Of a stretch of 64,000 nt of DNA, positions 18,901 through 26,405 are shown in pieces. Each line of letters begins with the position of its first letter. The first letter of the stretch is position 1. Source of the stretch: Rhodospirillum sp. UBA1311 (lineage in GTDB: Bacteria; Pseudomonadota; Alphaproteobacteria; Rhodospirillales; Rhodospirillaceae). The stretch spans positions 43,810 to 107,809 of the forward strand of contig DBTR01000033.1 of assembly GCA_002307145.1 (NCBI GenBank). Reading direction: 5' to 3'. The position numbers and the translations under genes were made by a program. The notes beneath the pieces were generated by a model. It worked only from the letters and a program-made list of their open reading frames with translations, searched no databases and had not been told where the DNA came from.

Positions 18901-19711
18901 GAAGCTGGCCCACGCCCCAACGTTCGGTCGCTCCGGTGATCGCCGCTCCGGCGAGCGTACCGATGTCGCCACCGATCGTACCCTCGGCACCCTTGCGTTC
19001 GGCGAACTCGGCCATCTGGTCGGCACCCTGCCCGGCCATCGAGCCCCACGACAGCGCCGAGCCGACGCCGCCGGTTGCGACCGCCAAACCGATCTGCCCG
19101 CCGACCTGCCCCAGCCCGCGCCCGAGTTGCGCGCCGGCGGTGTCGCGGCCGGGGCCGATGGCCTCGCCCGCGTCGACCGCCATCTGGCCGGGACGGCTCA
19201 GGATCTCGCCGGGAGTGAGCCACCACGGCAGCACAGGGGCTTGCAGCGCGTCCGCGACCGCAGTGCCGCCGGCGGCGCGAATGCCCCGCGAGATCAGCCG
19301 ACCGGTCGCAGCATTGAGTTCGCCCATGCCCCGCAGGGTGCCGCCCGCGAAGTCGCCGACCGCGCCCTGCCCGAGCCCCTTCACCAGATCGAACGCCTGC
19401 CCCACCGCACCGACATTGTCGAGATCGTCGTGGACGATGGGAGCATTCTCGGTCATCCAGTCGCCGAGCTGCGGGCGCTTGGCGAGGAAGGAATCGACCT
19501 GCCGCTCGTAGGCGATCTTCCGCAGCTCCTCGGGGTTCCGCTGCGCGACGTCGACGGGAACGCCGAGCACCCCGCCGATCCGCGCCGCTTCGGCGGACTG
19601 GTCGGCATTCTGCCCGGAGGCGAGCGTCAGCGCAGTTCGCGCGCGACCGGTCGCCTCGTCCCCCCGGCGGGCGAGGTAGGCGTCGATCTGCGGGCCGTAA
19701 TCGTCGGTCAT
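12962..19711 (-). CDS. giant internal virion/polyvalent protein (MuF-C-like, HExxH, LPD38)
   Basis: At 2249 residues this is the largest product. In order: an Ala/Gly-rich N-terminus with hydrophobic Gly-Ala helices (about 110-290); a helical region; a MuF-C-like domain at about 770-880; a zincin motif HESGH at 998-1002; a long Arg/Glu/Ala-rich coiled-coil region; and a C-terminal LPD38-like domain at about 1840-2100. Its place after the transglycosylase virion protein matches T7 gp16, so it is probably injected with the DNA to help build the ejection channel. The metallopeptidase and MuF-C parts may act in the infected cell. Confidence 0.75.
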   Translation of the reverse strand: MTDDYGPQIDAYLARRGDEATGRARTALTLASGQNADQSAEAARIGGVLGVPVDVAQRNPEELRKIAYERQVDSFLAKRPQLGDWMTENAPIVHDDLDNVGAVGQAFDLVKGLGQGAVGDFAGGTLRGMGELNAATGRLISRGIRAAGGTAVADALQAPVLPWWLTPGEILSRPGQMAVDAGEAIGPGRDTAGAQLGRGLGQVGGQIGLAVATGGVGSALSWGSMAGQGADQMAEFAERKGAEGTIGGDIGTLAGAAITGATERWGVGQLLEALPPTIKGTFARYLANVGVRAASEGTQEMAEQFGQNAAAKALFAPDQDLAEGVGDSGKIGAGVGGLVGMIAGVTPRHRRIIEADADALDANDRAKALKQAMDAVGNSKLTARDPAKAAELISRLAGENDTVYVPARELAALFQDGTIPPEDAQRLAAEWGVGDQLEQALISGGDLAIETGRFMTSAVARANAEKIVPHVRLVAGEMTAAEAKAWTDGDRQRAIDEATERAAIQSEGNDTTQAVYDRTYEMLTNAGATPEVARQQATLWQERYRTRAAALGGDPLALFNEDNPAIEGPNADLARQVAARDDLTLVIDRLKSGRTNEDATAKYPILSLLKTKGGVRLGTPLAGELGAMGITRKTFPGLFAEGRGVGDVDNLVAAEHPALADNLQGDANGYADRQAVLDAILGEWTGNPLRTHDEQARASRLDEPVAQLREVLRAEGLDPDTATDVEIRDALKQFEHEAGGMVLSQEAFAKDAAHWQKRVAAVRSGSAPGGQLIRLGRTYPVLRALGFPKANLVMLAGKIRKAMAEHPEVSAETWNDLPNLVADPVFIFPSGKGDGSFVVVVNVKGTDGKPIIVPILADSRNQAGDRMNVVLSVYGKGSGVDGVDGAKWIADRWAEAARRGDVVYSRNGNDPADLITQRSNSEGQASQGRQQHEASGQRGRTKKILSRSDVIKAHGDVFYQPDGSMGVRGAFLRALDPYGHPANLIRLTERADLSTFLHESGHFWMFQMIDDAFDPRANPEARAQLQADLQTALDFIGADIKVSESGSDAIHAALTREQHETWARGFEAYLMEGKAPSAALRDAFARFKAWLLNTYRSLRGLHVDLTPEVRGVFDRLLAADGAIAEAENAERYAVADAVRAVLTPAETAALERLSGRATEEAKTALERQILGEMKRAETATWKAERAKVEEGVDAEVRRRPVYAALALLMHGRRPDGSEASRVKLDRAALVEEFGEEVLARLPGPKNGKRQAWGPHIYSREGGVSHHLLASQFGYSSGDEFVRALISAEDMYAVIRRETDAVMKERHGDILTDGSLERKALEAIHDDARGEFLAAELAALARVGGKRVKQPAPAAVLRDAAKRAIGKMKAREAAKSGRFRQQERRAARDYEKALVARDTAAAVEAKQRQLMAFYLQRESLKAASDVDRITADVRKFSQKATRQAIGKAGADYLERIDDILDQYEFRGVAPGRLDRRAALRQWLAAKEAAGEVLPEIPQAVLDDAAMVNYRDLPMETLRGVHDALMSIAHVARFKNKLLRAREKKTLDEAAAEGAGVIAANVAPRKFVANPSRDDVLMRAQRYAQNYFALLTKARTWIETMDGFKRGGWWDRHLLEPIRNAEVARFWRLKAEGEAFAELAAKHYGKGRGLERLTGENTAVFIPSIGVSLRLDERLAIALNWGNEDNRAALVNDRQRRWGEADYRAILATLKARDWAFVQDTWDYLDRFWPEIAALEKTRKGIAPPKVEASAFTVQTADGKTLEIGGGYYPLKYDAEMSVRTSENDIDEQFKSMATGRFGSANTRHGHTKERVGSGGQSVKLSLGVIEQHVDQVVTDLAMWPAVHDAWKLLNHPEVKTAIAQHLGLDAVRGLDMWLKDTAVGQVQAFESPSRMLRGLRSSLSLGAMGLKVSTSLVQVTGFTQTAVELGKRWAWQGFSTFVRNPAEATRTVHALSDFMRTRAETQQRDIRDTLARFKGDGLRDRAVQVMFWPIVKMQQQVDVPTWLGAYNKALAAGEAEERAVKIADSFVEASQGSGLMSSLSAFERGTWSPNVRLSETVKLWTTFYSYFNTKLNVAMRKTTGTDFKNPAAVASLAADYLMLFWVETLLGEALLGLPGMLFGDDDGAGDDDKDWTDYVAHGLWSGVSTMMGALPFAREIASTIQGFDAAPGPARSLGAVGDALKSVARTARDAADPNRDVNLLSFVKYMVAGGNVVSPVKIPAGQINVAISAMERASKGEDVPLVDYLIRSQH

Positions 19712-21729
19712 TGCGTGCCCCCGAGATTGATCTGGAAGAAGGCGTCGAGAACCGCCTGGTCCGGAGCCCCCGGAGCCTTGGCGCGGAACGCCTGGACGAA
19801 GCCCTTCGGCACATCCGAGATATCTCTAATCTTTGCGAGGCCGGTCTTGCTCTCGCCCCAGAAGCCGTTCCGGGCCACATCGAGCGCCAGCCGGTCAACG
19901 ATCTTCTGGCGATCATCGAATGTCGGCTTCTTGCCGCTCTGCTCGCCAAAATCGTCAACGGCGAGTGCGATCTGACGGGAGAGACGGCCGCGCGCGGTCT
20001 TGTCCTTGATCCCAAGCTGATCGAACATGTCGCCCATCTGCTGATCGAGGGTTCCGGCACCGAAGTCCTTACCCTTTCCGGCCTCCTCCTGCCACTTGCC
20101 CACTTCCTTGAATTCGGCGTCGCCGAGCTTGTCCCGTAGGGTGATCAACGGAACTGCCGCGAACGCCTTCGGATTCTCGCTTTTGAGCGCTCGCAGATCC
20201 TCGTACACACCCCAGTCGGTTTCCGCCGGCGGGCCCTTGCGCATCGCCTGCGCGGCAGTCCAAAGCGTAGGCATCTTCTCGACCACGGCCGGGTTACTGC
20301 GGAGGGTTCGCGGAAACTGGTCCGGAGTCACGCCCTGGCCGATCAGCGCGTTCGCCTGACGAAGCACCTGTTCGTCCTCCGCCTTCTGCGCTTTTTCCGT
20401 CTCCGCGAGACGCACGCGCGCGAGGCGCTCGTTGGCGTCGGCTTGGGCGAGATCGTCACCCGCCGCCGCGCGCGCGCGCGCCACCACGGCGTCGGCCTGA
20501 GGCATGCGCCGCGCGCCGACGTCCGCCAGCACCGAGGCCACATAATCGCGAGTCTCGGCGAACGGAATCTTGGCGATCCAAGCCGCATCGGAAACCTTGC
20601 CGGTGCGCGGGTCGCCTTGGGTCTTCAGCCATTCGTCGATCCGCGCGGGACCGGCGTTGTAGGCCGCCAGGGCAAGCACGGGACTGCCGTCATAACGATC
20701 GGTCATCGCTTTCAGATACTCGCGACCGACGCGGGCGCGTTCCTCCAGGCTGTCATCTTGCGCGGGGGCCACGCCGAAGCCGGGATCGCGATTGGTTCCG
20801 TCCATCACCTGCATGCGTCCCTTTGCTCCGGCGGAAGAGGTCAGCACCACACCGTCGGCACCGAGATCGCGCCCCCCACTTTCCTGCCGTTCTACGGCTG
20901 CAGTGAGGGTGTCGACGTCGAGCCCGGGGGAGAACGCCCGCGCGACCGCATCGCGCGCATGGGCGTCCCGCGCTGCCGTCTTGACCGCCTTGTGGACCTG
21001 CGCCCAGTCGCCCCCCTGCATCGCCCCGGCATGGTCGGCTAGGTATTTTTCGGCGGCGACAGGGTCGCTGTCGGTCATCCTCAACGCAACGCGGCGATGC
21101 ACGTCGGAGGTCGCCGTGCGCAACCGCTCCTGCGTCACCTCGGGCGCCCAGCCGTTTCGTCGCGACATGTCGAGGATCTCGCCGCGAATTCCGGAAAGCC
21201 GAAGCCCAAGATCGGAAGGCCGCGCCCAGTTGTCCTCAGCTTCGGTGCCGAGATTGGCGATACGCGCTTCCGACGACTGGTTGTCGTAGGCCAGCGCCTC
21301 GCGGTTACGGTGGTCGCCAATCTGCGCCGAGAGGCCCGCCAGTCGTGAGGTAACCACGCGGCGATACATCCGCTTGGCCTGATCGTCCAAGCCATCCTCG
21401 TGTTGCCGGGCAAGGTCTTCAAGCGACACCACGGTTTCGTCGGTCGCATCAATCGCATCCCGCCCGCGTTTCGCGTAATAGCCGGTCTCGGGCGCGTGCA
21501 GGAGTTGGTTCGTCGCCGCCATGAACTGGGTATCGGCATCCTTCGCTCGGGCTTCCGCGATTAGGCTGTCGGTCTGGTCGACCTGCCCGGCGATCGCGAC
21601 CATGCCCTGTCCGGCGCGCTGGAGCGCCTGCCCCTGCTCGGCGCCGAAGGCTGCGGCACTGGCGCGCGGCTGCGGCGCCGACGGCAGCGCGCGCGCCTGC
21701 ACTTGCCCAGGCTGATAGCGTTCGACCAT
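19708..21729 (-). CDS. internal virion protein with lytic transglycosylase domain
   Basis: A 673-residue virion protein. An SLT-type transglycosylase domain spans about 275-375: catalytic Glu is E283 in VERQESGG, followed by AKGRMQVM and ALAAYNAGPARI, the standard Slt70-fold motifs. The flanks are long and helical. It should open a local hole in peptidoglycan during DNA injection, as T7 gp16 does; here that activity sits on a separate protein from the giant downstream one. Its stop overlaps the start of the giant gene by 4 bp. Confidence 0.85.
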   Translation of the reverse strand: MVERYQPGQVQARALPSAPQPRASAAAFGAEQGQALQRAGQGMVAIAGQVDQTDSLIAEARAKDADTQFMAATNQLLHAPETGYYAKRGRDAIDATDETVVSLEDLARQHEDGLDDQAKRMYRRVVTSRLAGLSAQIGDHRNREALAYDNQSSEARIANLGTEAEDNWARPSDLGLRLSGIRGEILDMSRRNGWAPEVTQERLRTATSDVHRRVALRMTDSDPVAAEKYLADHAGAMQGGDWAQVHKAVKTAARDAHARDAVARAFSPGLDVDTLTAAVERQESGGRDLGADGVVLTSSAGAKGRMQVMDGTNRDPGFGVAPAQDDSLEERARVGREYLKAMTDRYDGSPVLALAAYNAGPARIDEWLKTQGDPRTGKVSDAAWIAKIPFAETRDYVASVLADVGARRMPQADAVVARARAAAGDDLAQADANERLARVRLAETEKAQKAEDEQVLRQANALIGQGVTPDQFPRTLRSNPAVVEKMPTLWTAAQAMRKGPPAETDWGVYEDLRALKSENPKAFAAVPLITLRDKLGDAEFKEVGKWQEEAGKGKDFGAGTLDQQMGDMFDQLGIKDKTARGRLSRQIALAVDDFGEQSGKKPTFDDRQKIVDRLALDVARNGFWGESKTGLAKIRDISDVPKGFVQAFRAKAPGAPDQAVLDAFFQINLGGTQ

Positions 21730-21732
21730 GGC

Positions 21733-22332
21733 TCAGTACCCCGTTCCGCTACGCCGATACCAGCGATCGGCGACGGTGCCAAAGCCGGTCAGGATCGAGC
21801 CGCCCGCCTGGAGCGGCAAGGCCGCCGACGACCATCCGGCCTCCGCGCTCGAAAGCCCGGCCTGCGCGTTCTGCCCCGCCGCCTGCGCGCGGTAGCCCCA
21901 CGCCTCTTTCGCCGCGTTCGAGCGGATCGTCAGGGCGTCGAGTTCGCCGTAACCGGCGGTATCTTCGAGGGTGTCGACGAACGACCCGGAATCGAGCGAG
22001 ACCCCGGATGCCCCCATGCTGGCGCGCTGCTGCCCGACGAGTTGGTTGGTCTTGAGGCGCTGCTGGCGTTCGGCGATCTCGCCGCGGGCGAGAGCGTCGT
22101 CGGCTTGGTAGCCCGCGACCTTCGCCTGGTTCGCGGCGACTTTGGCGTCGTATTCCGATTTCGCCTTGCTCGCTTGGCTGCTCTGGATCATCCCCCCGAG
22201 ACCCGCGATCGCGCCGACGCCACCCAGCACGTCCATCAGTCCGAGCGCGCCGACGAATCCGGCCTCACCAGCCGCAGCCCCTGCGGTGCCGAATGCGGCA
22301 GTCATCGCGGTAGCGGAAATGAGTTCGCACAT
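21733..22332 (-). CDS. T7 gp14-like internal virion core protein
   Basis: A 199-residue protein with a Gly/Ala-rich hydrophobic N-terminus (about 10-50), then a helix with many Lys, Ala and Gln, then GASGVSLDSGSFVDTLEDTAGYGELDALTIRSNA, a motif common to gp14-type core proteins of podoviruses. In T7 this protein enters the outer membrane during ejection. The ATG at 22332 follows the upstream stop at once; the longer upstream frame is a shadow of the next gene. Confidence 0.78.
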   Translation of the reverse strand: MCELISATAMTAAFGTAGAAAGEAGFVGALGLMDVLGGVGAIAGLGGMIQSSQASKAKSEYDAKVAANQAKVAGYQADDALARGEIAERQQRLKTNQLVGQQRASMGASGVSLDSGSFVDTLEDTAGYGELDALTIRSNAAKEAWGYRAQAAGQNAQAGLSSAEAGWSSAALPLQAGGSILTGFGTVADRWYRRSGTGY

Positions 22333-22334
22333 GA

Positions 22335-22796
22335 TCACCAGCCCATAGAGAAGCGATGGAAGGGAAGCCCGAACGGCCCATGCGGCTCCGGCGCATGGAT
22401 CGTAAAACCGAGCCAGTCGAGCCACCGGAGCGCGCGGCGGTTGCGGGCGTCGACGTGGTTTTCGAGGTGCGGGTAGATCGTAAGAACCCGCGCCAGCCAG
22501 TCGCGGGAAACCTCCATCAGCGCCAGCGGGTGACGGTCGAGAATCTCCGCCCCGAGCAGCCATGGCACGCCGACGCCCGACGCCAGAGAGGCCGGCCCAA
22601 CACCGAACACCGCCGCCGGTTCGCCGTCGATCCAGCCCGCCCAAACATGCGACGACAGCGCCACCGAGCGCACGATCGCGTCGAGGGGTTCGCGACGTCC
22701 GCTCGCCCAGACCTCGGCGCGGTCGCCCGCACGCAGGTGTGCGGCCACCCAACCGATGCTCACCGGCCCAACCGGTCCGACCAGCGCCCTAACCAC
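22335..22796 (-). CDS. T7 gp13-like internal virion protein (GNAT fold)
   Basis: A 153-residue protein with a GNAT-like pattern: EPLDAIVRSVALSSHVWAGWIDGEPAAVFGV at the start and a terminal region LENHVDARNRRALRWLDWLGF, where acetyltransferases bind acetyl-CoA. T7 gp13 (DUF2833) has this fold and helps virion assembly. Whether it acetylates anything is unknown. It overlaps the gp12-like gene by 8 bp. Confidence 0.75.
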   Translation of the reverse strand: MVRALVGPVGPVSIGWVAAHLRAGDRAEVWASGRREPLDAIVRSVALSSHVWAGWIDGEPAAVFGVGPASLASGVGVPWLLGAEILDRHPLALMEVSRDWLARVLTIYPHLENHVDARNRRALRWLDWLGFTIHAPEPHGPFGLPFHRFSMGW

Positions 22797-24855
22797 TCGA
22801 CGCCTCGACGTCCGGCACTGCCGCGAGCAGTGCGAAGGGCAGCGGATCCTTCTGCCGGATCGCCACCTGCCCCCGCGTCGACCATCCCCCGAGCATCGAC
22901 TGCCGATAGTCGCCGGTGAACGCCTCTTGCGGTGCGTCGGCGATCGGCTTCGGTTTGATCTCGATCAGCTTCTTGTCGTCGAGCGCGGGTCCGACCCAGC
23001 CGCCACGACTTTCTTCAAGCTTCAGCAGCACTGCGGGGATGGTTACGGCCTTGCCTTGCACCGTTCCGGTTCGGGTGTCGAAGTTCACCCCAAGGGTCAT
23101 CAGGTCGGCGCTGATCGGCAGGCCGACCAGGACAACGGCGCCCTTGCGCGGCAACGTCACCAGCCCTTCGGCGCTCGCCGTCAACCCACGCACCACGTTG
23201 CCGTCGACCAGCGCGACGACGTCGCACCCGGCCAGGTGCGGCACCGAAACCGCGCCGATCTCCTCGCCCTCGAAACGCAGCGCGCAATCGAGGAACCAGG
23301 CGTGCGCGATCGGCTTGGCGACGCGGCGCGCCAGGCGCTCGACGAAGCGGCGCGGCTGTCCGTTGACGGTACGGCGGACGACGAAATAGACAGCATCCTC
23401 GTCGCCGTCGGGGATCGTGCAGACGCTCTCGAATTCGCCGTCGGTATCGTGGTGCGTCCAGGCAATCACCTGATGCTCGCGGAGGTAGGAGAGCGTCAGG
23501 AGCGCACCGTCGCTCATCACCGTCCAGATCACCGAATCCGGCTCCTCGGCGTAGGCCCATTCGCGGATCGTGCGGTTTTTGAACAGGTGGCTCGCAAGGA
23601 CCGAGAGGTTGTTGCCGGTGTAGCCGTCGATTTCGAGGCTGTAGTTGAGATCCCAGACGGTGCGTCCACGCGCCTGGACGTAAAGCGCGGTCTCGCCGAT
23701 CACCAGCGGCGGGACATGGCTCGATCCGCGATTGTTCATCCGCCGCGCCTTGACCGAGAGCGGCGAGATCGTGTCGCTGGAACCGCTCTTGCCGGTGACC
23801 TGCCAGACAGACCCAGCGGTGAGCGCGATCAGCGCGTTGAGGCTGATCAGGTGGCGGATCTCGTAAACCCGGCCCCGCCCGAGGTTGTAGGAATAGGCGT
23901 CGTCATCGGCCTGCGGGGTGGTGGTGAAGAAGTTCGCGTAAGCGCCGGTGCGGGAACCTTCGATCGCCTCGGGCTTGTTCGCGCCGCCGCCGTAGACCAT
24001 CCGTTGATCGTGTTCGGCGAGGGACAGAGGATTGTTGCCGTCGGCGAACGGGAGCTTTTCCTTGGGCGGCGTGGTGGTGGTGTCGGCCTCGATATTGGTG
24101 TCGGTGAAGCTCGTCGTCTCGGTGCGACCGATCCAGCCATAGAGGCCGTTGTTCTCGCGATAGACGTCGTGGCCATCCGCCGCCGCGTTCGCCGGGATGG
24201 TAAGAGTAACCGTCGCGCTCGTGCTGTTCAGCACCGCCGAAACCACCGAGACCGGCTCCGACGGCAGGCTCTCCTCGCCAGTATCCTTGTCGGTCGCGGT
24301 GACCACGTATTTGTAGGTCTTGCTTCCCGAGGCCATTGCGGACGCGGTGACGCCGACCGGCGCGGCGATCGACGGAATGAAGTCTTCCACCTCCCATTGC
24401 CAGTCGTGGTGATCGTGGCGGGTCAGCACCCGCGCCGCGTAGGCCCGATGGGTGAAGCGGATGCGGTCGCCGGACTGCTCGAACTTGAGCTTGGCGAGAT
24501 CCATCGACGCAAAGGGGCTATCGACGACGACGACCTCGCCTTCCTGGGCATGCCCCTCGGGATAAAGCACCAGGGCGAAATCGCGGTAGATCCTGAAGTG
24601 ACCCTCGCCGAATTCGAGCGCATAGGCGTCGTCGTCGTTGAAAACGAACGGCAGCAGCCGCACCGCATGGGACTCATCGTGCGCCGGGGCGAGGAATTCA
24701 GTTCCTGGCCGGTTGGCCGCGCCGCCGGTGGCCCGGATGATGAAGTTTCGCGCGGTATGCAGTCCGACGGCCCAGCGGTTGAAGTCGACGCGGGCGTGCA
24801 TGTCGGGCCGGAGTTCCCCGGCGGCGAAACTCGGCTGGATCGTGCTGATCGGCAT
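22789..24855 (-). CDS. tail tubular protein B (T7 gp12-like nozzle)
   Basis: A 688-residue structural protein. The start MPISTIQPSFAAGELRP with HARVDFNRWAVGLHTARNFI and GGAANRPGTEFLA is a strong family signature of the nozzle proteins of podoviruses. The middle is beta-rich with a fibronectin-like stretch around PVGVTASAMASGSKTYKYVVTATD (about 160-245). It would form the distal tube of the short tail. It lies directly after the gp11-like gene, as in T7. Confidence 0.88.
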   Translation of the reverse strand: MPISTIQPSFAAGELRPDMHARVDFNRWAVGLHTARNFIIRATGGAANRPGTEFLAPAHDESHAVRLLPFVFNDDDAYALEFGEGHFRIYRDFALVLYPEGHAQEGEVVVVDSPFASMDLAKLKFEQSGDRIRFTHRAYAARVLTRHDHHDWQWEVEDFIPSIAAPVGVTASAMASGSKTYKYVVTATDKDTGEESLPSEPVSVVSAVLNSTSATVTLTIPANAAADGHDVYRENNGLYGWIGRTETTSFTDTNIEADTTTTPPKEKLPFADGNNPLSLAEHDQRMVYGGGANKPEAIEGSRTGAYANFFTTTPQADDDAYSYNLGRGRVYEIRHLISLNALIALTAGSVWQVTGKSGSSDTISPLSVKARRMNNRGSSHVPPLVIGETALYVQARGRTVWDLNYSLEIDGYTGNNLSVLASHLFKNRTIREWAYAEEPDSVIWTVMSDGALLTLSYLREHQVIAWTHHDTDGEFESVCTIPDGDEDAVYFVVRRTVNGQPRRFVERLARRVAKPIAHAWFLDCALRFEGEEIGAVSVPHLAGCDVVALVDGNVVRGLTASAEGLVTLPRKGAVVLVGLPISADLMTLGVNFDTRTGTVQGKAVTIPAVLLKLEESRGGWVGPALDDKKLIEIKPKPIADAPQEAFTGDYRQSMLGGWSTRGQVAIRQKDPLPFALLAAVPDVEASSG

Positions 24856-24861
24856 CTGGGA

Positions 24862-25455
24862 TCACGCGATGAATTGGGTGTCGATGCCGATGGCGGCGAT
24901 CCATGACGGATCCTGCGCGTCCTCCGGCGTGCCTTCCGAGGCGTCGGCGGCCTTGGCGGCGGCGATGGCATTGAGGTACTGCGTCTGCGCGGCCTGGACC
25001 CAGCCGCGGTCGGCAGTGATCTCGGGCGAGACCGCCACCGCGAGCCGGAGACTGAAGGCGACGACGAACAGCGGATCGAACATTGCCGGGTCGGTCACCC
25101 GCCCGGTGAAGCAGAGCCAGCTTTCGGCCTGATCGGTGAGAATCAGGTTGCCCGCGCGCTCGAACGGCACCTTCGCTCCGCCCTTGACGTTGGGAAGGAT
25201 CAGGCGCGCCAGAACGCAATCGGCGGGGCGCCCGAAGGCGTAGTCCCAATTCGGCGGCACCGCCCCGGCGGCGGGCGCAAGGGCGACGTACTCGGTCGCG
25301 AAATTCCAGGGATGATCGCGCAAGGTGGCGTCGAGCTGTGCGTCGTAATAGGTGCGGCAGGCGATCGCCTCGACCGAATCCTCGTCGATGTCGGCAATGC
25401 GCCCGCCACGGATCGCCGCGAGCGCCTGATTGCAGATACCGATCTTGGTCGCCAT
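24862..25455 (-). CDS. tail tubular protein A (T7 gp11-like)
   Basis: A 197-residue helical protein starting MATKIGICNQALAAIRGG, followed by CRTYYDAQLDATLRDHPWNFA, the typical form of the gp11/head-tail adaptor family of podoviruses. It should join the portal to the nozzle. GGGGACGGG precedes the ATG. It is the first gene after the transcription terminator at 25471-25497 and is followed by the nozzle gene. Confidence 0.88.
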   Translation of the reverse strand: MATKIGICNQALAAIRGGRIADIDEDSVEAIACRTYYDAQLDATLRDHPWNFATEYVALAPAAGAVPPNWDYAFGRPADCVLARLILPNVKGGAKVPFERAGNLILTDQAESWLCFTGRVTDPAMFDPLFVVAFSLRLAVAVSPEITADRGWVQAAQTQYLNAIAAAKAADASEGTPEDAQDPSWIAAIGIDTQFIA

Positions 25456-25470
25456 GCCCGTCCCCTCAAA

Positions 25471-25497
25471 AAGAGATCGGGGGGCCGAAGCCCCCCG
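25471..25497 (-). terminator. hairpin between head and tail genes
   Basis: On the minus strand GGGGGGC-TTCG-GCCCCCC, a stable UUCG tetraloop hairpin, is followed by GATCTCTTTTT. It looks like an intrinsic terminator, perhaps partial, in the gap between the coiled-coil protein gene and the gp11-like gene. It would make head transcripts more abundant than tail transcripts. Confidence 0.6.
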
Positions 25498-25500
25498 CGT

Positions 25501-25911
25501 TTACTTGGATTTGGCCGCCGGTTTCTGCGGTTCGGCGGTCTTCGTCTCGTCCGGGGGCGGGACCGTCGCCTTGGCGGCGGCAAGCTCCGCTTCCAGGTCG
25601 GCGATCCGCTGGTCCTTCGCCGCCGCATCGCGCGCGGCGTCGCCAGCGGCCTCCTTCATCTGCGACAAGGCATGCACGGTCTTGGCCTGAAGGTCGGCGA
25701 ACTCCGCATCCTTGGCGGCGATCGCCGCTTCGTGTTCGTCGATGGCGACGAGGCGGCGCGGGTATGCCGCCGGCGTCGGCGGCTCCCAGTCGATGGGGTC
25801 CATCCACGACGGCGCGAAATCCGCCTCGTCGATGGTGAAGGTTTCGCCCTGCCGGGCGTGACTGCCGCCCGGAGCGATGCCGGGAGCCTTGGCGCGAACG
25901 GAGCGTTTCAA
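25501..25911 (-). CDS. hypothetical coiled-coil phage protein
   Basis: A 136-residue protein with no recognised family. Residues 55-115 form a predicted coiled coil (HEAAIAAKDAEFADLQAKT and DQRIADLEAELAAAKA), and the C-terminus is Pro/Lys/Ala-rich. Its position between the cement protein and the first tail gene suggests a minor head or head-completion role. Confidence 0.65.
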   Translation of the reverse strand: MKRSVRAKAPGIAPGGSHARQGETFTIDEADFAPSWMDPIDWEPPTPAAYPRRLVAIDEHEAAIAAKDAEFADLQAKTVHALSQMKEAAGDAARDAAAKDQRIADLEAELAAAKATVPPPDETKTAEPQKPAAKSK

Positions 25912-25926
25912 CTGTATGCCCTCCGG

Positions 25927-26346
25927 TCAGCGCGGCAAGTAGACGGGCAGAATGTCGATCTTGCCCGTGGCCGCCGCGTCGGTGGTGCTGATCACCGCCT
26001 TGATCTCGTCCTTCACCGTGCTCGGGAGGGCGAAGCGGGCGAGTTCCTTGCCCTTGGCGAGCGCGCCGCTGCCCGCCGCCGCAGTGATCGTGTAGATCGT
26101 CGCGAGGTCCACGAAGGCGTCGGCGCCGTCGCGGTGCTGGAGCTTCACCGTCAGCGCCTTGGTGTCGGCGATGCCGATCGCGGCGTTCACCCGCACCAGC
26201 AGTTCGAGCGCGCCCATGGCGCCGCCGACCTTGAGCGGACCTTCGTTACCGTCGGCGGAAGTGTTCAGCGGCAGGGCCTGCGCATTAGCGAGGCTCTGGC
26301 CGTAGACCTGCATGACGTGCGGCAGGCCGTCGTCTTTCTTGTACAT
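25927..26346 (-). CDS. Bbp16-like capsid cement protein
   Basis: A 139-residue beta-rich protein. It matches the general pattern of the Bordetella phage BPP-1 cement protein Bbp16: GQSLANAQALPLNTSAD near the start and a terminal strand region ending DILPVYLPR. It should decorate and stabilise the capsid shell. It is encoded right after the major capsid gene, as in BPP-1. A GC-rich hairpin without a T-run (about 26383-26402) lies between the two. Confidence 0.75.
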   Translation of the reverse strand: MYKKDDGLPHVMQVYGQSLANAQALPLNTSADGNEGPLKVGGAMGALELLVRVNAAIGIADTKALTVKLQHRDGADAFVDLATIYTITAAAGSGALAKGKELARFALPSTVKDEIKAVISTTDAAATGKIDILPVYLPR

Positions 26347-26405
26347 CTCGTGATCTCCTGCGAAGGGAACGTCAGAGGGAGCGGCGGCCGGAGCCGCCGC
26401 CGGGA

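Noticed and set aside
26383..26402. GC-rich hairpin after the major capsid gene as a terminator
   Set aside because: No T-run follows on the minus strand; it may only slow transcription or stabilise mRNA.
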